The position numbers and the translations under genes were made by a program. The notes under the pieces are model-generated. The model did not search any database, was not told the DNA's origin, and worked only from the letters and a program-made list of their open reading frames with translations. 64,000 nt of DNA from Micromussa lordhowensis (lineage: Eukaryota > Cnidaria > Anthozoa > Scleractinia > Lobophylliidae), in NCBI GenBank assembly GCA_964020085.1, contig OZ026602.1, positions 34,296,875 to 34,360,874 of the forward strand, read 5' to 3'. Below, one piece after another: positions 57,765 through 64,000 of the stretch; within the stretch, counting starts at the first letter, position 1; each line of letters begins with the position of its first letter.

Positions 57765-58413
57765 CTGCTGTTGGCGTTATTTGCCCTGAACTTTGATTTG
57801 GCTAAAGACTTAAGGCTGGTTTTCACTAGCGACGGAGTCGGAGTCGGAGTCGTAGTCGGAGTCATAAGAGTGCTTATGACCTAGTGAAAACCGAAAATCG
57901 GAGTCGTAAGCGGAGTCATAAGCTCGACGGAATCGGAGTCGGAAGAATCAGAACGTTTCCATTTCTTCCGATTCCGTTTACGACTCCGTCGCTAACGATC
58001 TAGTGAAAACTGGACTGTCGGAGTCGGAAGCAGAAGCGGAAGAACCAACAAATCACAAGGCCCGGAATCGAGCGTTGTGATTGGTTTATTCTTCCGCTTC
58101 CGCTTCCGACTCCGACAATTCAGTTTTCACTTGATCGTAAGCGACGGAGTCATAAGCGGAATCAGTGATCTGCTTCCGACTCCGTCGGTTTGATTTTCAC
58201 TTGATCGTATCACTCTACGCTTCTGATTACGACTCTGACTCCGACTCCGTCGCTAGTGAAAACCAGCCTTTAGAAAAAAATCTGTTGAAATGTGGATATG
58301 CCATTCCGCGCTCGACAAAATTGACGTACATCCGGGACATTGCTGATTTGCGAGCAAAAACGTGGTTGTGGTACCAGCAGAGTGGAGAACATGGTGCCGG
58401 TCAAGCGTTGATC
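57765..58413 (+). pseudogene. Exon interrupted by a Harbinger-like MITE
   Basis: An acceptor TTTCCAG is followed by 16 open codons (57765-57812, ...LNFDLAKDL). After the MITE, 47 open codons (58273-58413, EKNLLKCGYAIPRST...) end at a GTGAGT donor. Removing the element with one TTA copy joins the two in frame. The 460-bp insertion shifts the frame by one. The protein family is not recognised and no partner exons were identified. Confidence 0.5.
57813..58269. mobile_element. Harbinger-like MITE with TTA target duplications
   Basis: Begins AGGCTGGTTTTCACTAGCG and ends CGCTAGTGAAAACCAGCCT, flanked by TTA (57810-57812, 58270-58272). The interior is built of GGAGTCGGAGTC and GACTCCGACTCC words, with AGTGAAAAC motifs at intervals in both orientations. 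Confidence 0.85.
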
Positions 58414-59013
58414 GTGAGTAGAATTTCCTTGTTTGATCAATTTTAGGCGTTCTCGGCTTAGCTAACTATCAGAACTGTCTGCGATTCGCCAGCGCGGAAG
58501 AATTTTATTTGCGTGTCTTCCGGCTGATGATTGATCAGTTTGTTGAAGTGTTGACATGTTGAAGTGCTCGCCAACTCATGATTATGGCCTAGTTTGTTTA
58601 AAGTTTGATCCATTCTCGATGTAGGAAGCTCTTGTTTAGTCCATTTAGGACGATGCAGGTTATAGAAAGCTAAACTTGATCAACTCTCCGCCGCCGTTTT
58701 TGACACCTGTGCCTTCGTGTGTTTATGTAGACCGTGGCTCCAATTTCATGTTCAAAGCACTCTTAATTAAATTGTACAATTCATGATTCATCGAAAAGAC
58801 GGTGAAACTAGTCTTCCTGGCCTGAAAAGGCATCCAGGAGAGTTATTTCCCTTTATTTGAGCTACGATAAGCCTTGTGGAAAGCTAGCGCTAAGACAGAA
58901 TTGTATCACGATTATCAGTGACAAGTCAAATTCTGTGGCTACGTTTTTGCGAATCCAGACAGATATTGAAAGTAAATGTCACGTAAGGGCTACTAGTTGG
59001 CTGAAATGTAGAA
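58414..59013. other. Spacer
   Basis: No recognised feature between the split exon and the second 129-bp repeat. Confidence 0.35.
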
Positions 59014-59142
59014 GCAAATAGTCCATTTGACTGCTTACAATGCTCTTTTTGCCATGACTGGCTAATTTAATGCCTAGGAAAGACATAGTGAGGTCATTTA
59101 GCTAAAATCACAGAGGTTAAACATGTCTAAATTAGTGCCGCG
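59014..59142 (+). repeat. 129-bp direct repeat, copy 2
   Basis: Differs from copy 1 at essentially one site (CTTTTTGCC versus CTTTTTCCC). Same orientation, 2317 bp apart. Confidence 0.9.
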
Positions 59143-59810
59143 CGCTGCTTTATAGAAACCCACGGAAACTAAAGTTAATATCATTGTAAAACTAATGAAC
59201 TGTAGAAAAATTTGTTGTGGTAGGGAAGTTCAAGCCTTTAAAAACAATTCTGACTGTACTTGATTAACTGAGTTAACAGCCTTCGTGTTACTGTGGACAT
59301 CAAATAGACAGAACTATATCATCAAGGCGGATGATAACAAAACGTGTAATGCTTTTTCGATATCTCTATTGGTTACTTAGAAAATCCCTTTTGAAGTTGG
59401 AAAATATAAAGTTATCTGATTGTTGTTACTCACTGGACGTCATAGGAAAAATGTTTAGATTTTCGCATAAGCTTCCCACACTTTGGCACACCAATATCTG
59501 ACGAACATTTTGGCCAAGTATCTTTAAAAAGAGACAAATCTACATGCCCAATTGAATAAAGGTAATTCACCCAAAAATAAACCTCGAGTTTTCTATTTCT
59601 AGAGAAATTCAGCTTTCGCACCTCACTGATGTGGTTGTCAATGTGGCCATGCCATCAACTGAAACGCAACCTAGGGCCCCCTAGCGAATCTCGTTACATA
59701 GAAGGCTACAAGAAGGCCTTGTTGTCTTTATTAGCATATATTTTCTGGGGCCTGACTGCGAAACATTGAGGGGCCGCTGGTTTTTTAGTATATCTACTGT
59801 TCCGGGCTAC
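59143..59810. other. Spacer
   Basis: No recognised exon or repeat. Confidence 0.35.
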
Positions 59811-59840
59811 TTTATTATTATTATTATTATTATTATTATT
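59811..59840 (+). repeat. (TTA)n microsatellite, left of Penelope copy
   Basis: Ten TTA units. A matching (ATT)n run lies at 60284-60309 on the other side of the Penelope fragment. Confidence 0.9.
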
Positions 59841-59887
59841 GCCTTTATAAACCAAACGATGTTTTTAAAGTTCATGTTGTTTAATCA

Positions 59888-59921
59888 GACATGTTTCGGA
59901 TGAAACATCATCCATCGTCAG
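59888..59921 (-). ncRNA. Hammerhead-like motif of the reverse-strand Penelope copy
   Basis: The reverse strand reads CTGACGAT, then hairpin GGATGA-TGTT-TCATCC, GAAAC and ATGTC. It is nearly the same design as 44075-44107, with a 6-bp stem that keeps pairing although the bases differ. It lies about 130 nt after the Penelope stop, as in the forward copy. Confidence 0.55.
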
Positions 59922-60053
59922 TTGTACAGAATAAAATGAAGTTGTGCAATAAATAGTGTCATATAGTGAGACATTAATATGAATAATTAAGGATGAAGGC
60001 GAGAACAGAATAAAGACAAACATTGAACTATTTAAGCTAAGAAAAGAGACTAA

Positions 60054-60283
60054 TTAGTATGAAAGGGATAAATTAAGATGTTTGACTTGGGAATTTAATG
60101 ACGGCTGCTCCCAAAGGATGTGCATGGCTTCTTTGATTTTCAATTGGAAACTTGTTGGAGCAGAGTCGAGGATTTTAAAACAATCTTCTGAACAAAGGGA
60201 GCGACAATTTTCAGAACCTCTCAGGTGCTTAAAGATGTGAGAATTTTTGTCGGAGGCAAGATGTTCACGAATGCGAGTGGCAA
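60054..60283 (-). pseudogene. Penelope-like GIY-YIG fragment, reverse strand
   Basis: The reverse strand reads FATRIREHLASDKNSHIFKH, CSEDCFKILDSAPTSFQLK and EAMHILWEQPSLNSQ, then a stop. Close relative of 43585-43947. It is 5'-truncated exactly at an (AAT)n run, and its 3' flank ends at another, so it probably inserted in a microsatellite. Confidence 0.8.
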
Positions 60284-60309
60284 ATTATTATTATTATTAT
60301 TATTATTAT
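60284..60309 (+). repeat. (ATT)n microsatellite, right of Penelope copy
   Basis: About eight units. See the left partner at 59811-59840. Confidence 0.9.
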
Positions 60310-60392
60310 ACACAGAAATAAGTAAAATATGTGCAGAAATAGAAGGCGTGTTCTTTTTCAGATTTGACAGCCTTATAGAATGTTTCACCTTA

Positions 60393-61166
60393 ATCTGGTC
60401 GTAAACCACCAAGTGCCATGGTTTCCAAATAGAATAATGCTTATTGTCCCTTATTGAACTGACATTTCTTTTTTCGATCTGGCCTTTTTTAAAATGATTG
60501 TCATCCATAACCACTTTATTGTGTCATCTTAAGACCCACGAAGGGAAAACTTCATTACAGTAACCATTCATTGAACTATAGTCTGCTGGTCTCCTCTTCG
60601 TCAGATTCATCATAAGGGAGATGGCTTCTGATGATACCTCTTTGTCGCGTTTTTTTTTTTGGTCGATTTGACAACCTTACGAAACGTATGACCTATAAAG
60701 GTTAAGGATTTAGAATCTGGTCGTAAACCACAGTTCAATGGTTTCCGGACAGAAGGAAGCGCATTGTCCCTTATTTAACTGACATTTCTTGTTTTGGCCA
60801 TCAGGACTTTGTAAAGTGCATTTGCCATTCTCTGTTTGTGCAGATTCGTCGAGACTTGGAGCATATCTTGCAATAAAAATGAGCCTTAATAATGCATAAG
60901 CACAGGTCAAATTACCCAGGTGTCAAACTCTACGAAGCGACATTCAGATAACAGCAGAAATCATGCGGACATGTGACCTATCTGATCTGGCCTTTTTAAA
61001 AAAGATTGACATCTCTGACCAAGACTTTATTGTTCAGTTTAACCAGAAATTTCTTTCCACGTGGTGCCTGGGTGTCGTTTTAAGACCCCTAAACGGGAAA
61101 GCTTCATTGTAGTTAGCATTCGTTGAACTAAGGTCTGCCGGTATCATCTGCATCGGAGTTTTATAG
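60393..61166 (+). repeat. Duplicated upstream region
   Basis: CTGGTCGTAAACCAC... at 60394 and 60717, and a second block with TCTGGCCTTTTT, TTTAAGACCC, GGTCTGC and ATGGCATCTGGTGATACC at 60478-60650 and 60982-61195, recur with moderate divergence. Each later block ends in an ATG followed by GC(T/A)TCTG(A/G)TGATACCTC (60621 and 61167). Confidence 0.6.
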
Positions 61167-61413
61167 ATGGCATCTGGTGATACCTCTTCTTCGCAAAACT
61201 CTGATCAGACTCGTGAGGTTGACCCTAATCGCCCCATCGAAAAAAAGAGGGCTGTTTGGGCTTTGAGAAGTCCTCTGGCTTTGAGACAGTCACAAATTTT
61301 ATTGTTTCCATTGGAGGCTATGTCGTAGACGTCACTGATGATGTCCCAATGGGTTATATTCTAATGGTAGAAATGGAGGCATTTGGAGAGCAGCCCGCTC
61401 ACAATAACCTCAG
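61167..61413 (+). CDS. Candidate first exon, unidentified, with a frame break
   Basis: The ATG at 61167 opens MASGDTSSSQNSDQTREVDP. After an A/G run near 61240 the sensible continuation shifts by one base (GCLGFEKSSGFETVTNF, IGGYVVDVTDDVPMGYILM). It ends at a CTCAG/GTAAGT donor at 61413. Without the shift the frame stops at about 61330. I recognise no family. Confidence 0.35.
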
Positions 61414-62114
61414 GTAAGTCATTCCATCGTTGTTTCTTTATACTTCTTCGCTAGCGTTTGGTGGTGCTTTGTGTGTGATCCACTAGAGCATGAAGAGTCT
61501 GCAGTTTGATCCTCGTAAGTTGGATAGCGAAAGATTATATTAAGACAACTGTAATGGGCTTCTTGCAACCACAGAGCGGAGAAAGTCAAGACCGACCCTG
61601 GTAAATATCAGTGTGTTTTAAATGTATCATTAATAATTACAGCTTTGCAATGTAATTATTATAACTTTGCAATCTCAGACGGAAAAAACCACTGGTATAG
61701 ACTATACCGGAGATTTCGCGACACATCCGGCTACAACGCAGGGTAATTATCTCATTTCGGAACAGTTGAGCTAAGGGGTCGAAAAAGAAAAATTGTCCAC
61801 CATCATATTGCTGGACTGTACATGTTCAGTCATCTTAGCTTTTGTGCAGCTGAACTGATATTTTACTTTTGCTGTTTAGCACCCACAGAACACTGCTTGA
61901 GACTATGTTAGCCGGGTGTTATACCTTGGGGTTCCCGATCACCACTCATTTTGTTTTACCGTTCTGAAATTGCGCAGGAACTGGGGTGAACTTCAAATTT
62001 AAACCAATCGATAAACTGACACTAGCCCAATATTTAGACTTGGGGAAGGAGCGGGGAACCTGGGGAAGGAGGGAAAACCAAAAGGTCTGATTGCGTTGCG
62101 ACTGGTCATTTTTA
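61414..62114. other. Spacer
   Basis: No supported feature. Confidence 0.35.
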
Positions 62115-62842
62115 GGGTGAACAGAGATCAAGCTATGGACCTTGAAATATGGTTCAAATTGGAACCTATGCAACTCTTTTTTGTGGTGCACCCAACCACG
62201 GCGACGACGTTGCCCAACATGGCGGCCATCTAGCTTATACCAAGTCGCGCAATCTTTGATATTTGACATCCATAGTATGTTTAATTGACAGCTGTCATAT
62301 CAAAAGATCCACTGACCAGTATCACATTACCATATTGCGGGCTCAGGTTTAGAGCTCATCAAGGTCGCATGTTCTTTTGAAGCTGGTTTTCGACTGGATT
62401 GCGGGTTCATGTCAGGTTAACTTGTTGAAAATCAGGGCAGGATTGTCCGGAAGGCGGTTATCACTAACAATAACAATAAGAATGTGTATTAATATCAAAC
62501 AACCAAAGGAAGAACATGTGCAACTCGCATATAGCTTAAGCTAGTCGTGGCGAGTTGTGCTAACCCAGGTTTAAAAGTAACCAAATGACAACTTTTTCTC
62601 CTATACAAATGTTTATTTTTTCTGTGTTGTTTTGTGTGCATGGTGATCATTAACACTCAAAACAGGAGCCCAAACAATACACAGAAAACCTCACTGCAAA
62701 GGTACAAAACTCAAATCAAAATAAATTAATTCTTCTAACTTTTGCTCTGAACAACCTGGCCCAGGAGCTACGCTTTTAGGCTGGCCTAAATCTATATATT
62801 ATTTCAAGGTCTACAACTTGATCTCTGTTCACCATAAAAGAA
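62115..62842. mobile_element. Candidate inverted-repeat element, about 730 bp
   Basis: GGTGAACAGAGATCAAG..GACCTTGAAATA at 62116-62153 mirrors TATTTCAAGGTC..CTTGATCTCTGTTCACC at 62800-62836. No target duplication or coding region was identified. Confidence 0.45.
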
Positions 62843-62933
62843 ATCATCAATGTCGACGTGATCTTTCACGTGGTAAAACCAAATTGATTGCAAGGCTGGT
62901 ACTATGGCGGAATGGCAAAATTTAATGGCCAAT

Positions 62934-62965
62934 ATTTCAACTAGCGCAGAGCTAGTCTTCTTCAG
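62934..62965 (-). ncRNA. Hammerhead-like motif with long stem II
   Basis: The reverse strand reads CTGAAGAA, stem GACTAGC-TCTGC-GCTAGTT, then GAAAT. The stem is 7 bp with one wobble. It has the same layout as the Penelope-associated motifs, but no Penelope coding remnant was seen next to it. Confidence 0.4.
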
Positions 62966-64000
62966 TGCCAGTATGTTATTTTTCTTGTATTAAATACTGG
63001 CCCTTTGGTCTCCTGCATACAAATGTTGCATAATTTCATGTGGTGGTGTCAGTGTATCGATACATCAAAAGTTTAAACTCGCCCCAGTTTCCTGCTCGAT
63101 TTCGGAACGGCCAATCAGCACGCTTTGCACCAAACTTAAACATTTTGACCAGCGGTGTGCCCATGAGAATATCCGTTATCGCAAAAGGACACGAGCTCAA
63201 CACAACATTTGAAATACACGAAAGGTATGGTACATCTCTGTCTCCTCCCTTCGAAGACCCTGGGCAGAGAGGGGACCTCAATTTGAAGCAAGAGTTGCAA
63301 AATTTGTTTTCTTTATTGCGGAAATGATATTTAATCTCTTGACTTTTTGGCCTTGAGGCAAATGGTAAGTAAACCTTCCTTCTTGAGTGCGATCTTTCTG
63401 GAAAAGCAAGAGAGCAAATAGCAAACTTAAACAGTTAAGTGTGTGATCACCGTGACGCCCTTTCGTTATCCAGAGCTGATATTTCTTCAGTTCAATCAGA
63501 AGCTGACTCGTTTATGCCAATTTGACAGAAAATATTGTAACCAAAGATTCCTTTATATTCAAGTAGAATAAGGCAAATATTGTAATGAGACATTCCATGT
63601 TTTATCTGCACCCCCTATGGAAGACAACCTCTGACACAGGGCCTGTCAGAATATTTTTTCAAAGAAGCCGACAAAATTTAGAACCTCTTGGATGCAAAAA
63701 CTAGGGTTAAAAAGTGGAATGTACCAACTGTGCAGGTATAAATTAAGTTGAAAAGCTAAATTTGTGATGCTTTCTTCACTATTGACAGTTGTTTTGCTGT
63801 CAATACACAGGACTTTTTTTGTTACCAACAAAACGCTGGGTAGTCAGCAAGCTATTAGAAATGCTCTTGATTGTAATTCACTTTGGATTGCTCTGTCAAA
63901 GGAGCCATTTCTGCCACAATACATATACCGGTTGTGCAGAAATTATGAAACAGGACCACGCTGAACGAAAGAAATTTCAGCCTGTAAAGGTTTCTTACTT
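62966..64000. other. Terminal stretch without supported features
   Basis: Open frames at 63040-63327 and 63764-63964 are present, but they lack splice context or a recognisable domain, so they are not called. Confidence 0.35.

Noticed and set aside
63040..63327. 95-codon frame with VPMRISVIAKGHEL
   Set aside because: No recognisable family, no splice signals in phase and no start context; left uncalled.

Overview
The window looks like a repeat-rich, intron-bearing metazoan nuclear genome, most likely a cnidarian (coral or anemone type). The reasons are AT-rich DNA, GT/AG-spliced genes with short exons, Penelope-like, BEL/Pao, Tc1, Merlin-like and Crypton-like elements, tRNA-headed SINEs, and several multi-exon gene families that I associate with anthozoans. 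No bacterial operon structure, rRNA or CRISPR array is visible. All identifications come from reading the sequence; no database search was possible.

Region by region. Positions 1-1.24 kb hold a satellite with a period near 242 bp. At 3.9-6.9 kb there is one uninterrupted 1005-codon gene for a zinc-finger plus tyrosine-recombinase protein (Crypton-like). From 7.4-8.4 kb there is a fold-back element, a cluster of 15-bp motifs and a MITE with 5-bp target duplications. From 10.0-11.0 kb there is an exon split by a MITE. From 11.8-20.0 kb there is a long multi-exon gene, now a pseudogene. Its parts in order are a Cys-rich N-terminus, a DDE-like core, a homeodomain-like helix-turn-helix and a C-terminal cysteine-peptidase-like domain. 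It is broken by frameshifts, stops and a tRNA-derived retroposon inserted with a 13-bp target duplication.

From 20.7-22.6 kb there are a decayed reverse-strand helix-turn-helix gene end and an intact F-box/LRR gene. From 24.2-25.2 kb there is a Tc1 transposase with a single-base G-run frameshift, followed by a histone-type 3' stem-loop. The best intact host gene is a six-exon BEN-domain gene at 26.9-31.0 kb with CCAAT and TATA boxes; its joined exons give 433 codons without a break. From 32.8-35.4 kb there is a HECT ubiquitin-ligase pseudogene, then an integrase-like pseudogene, a nested palindromic element and two BEL/Pao fragments joined head to head (38.4-41.8 kb).

From 43 kb onward the window is mostly Penelope-like fragments with hammerhead-like tails, a SINE with perfect 12-bp target duplications, a Harbinger-like element with TAA duplications, nested inverted repeats, a Merlin-like transposase, and an exon cut by a TTA-duplicating MITE at 57.8-58.3 kb. 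The genes do not form one pathway. The theme is successive mobile-element insertions that can be dated relative to the genes they interrupt. The most unusual protein architecture is the 11.8-20.0 kb gene.
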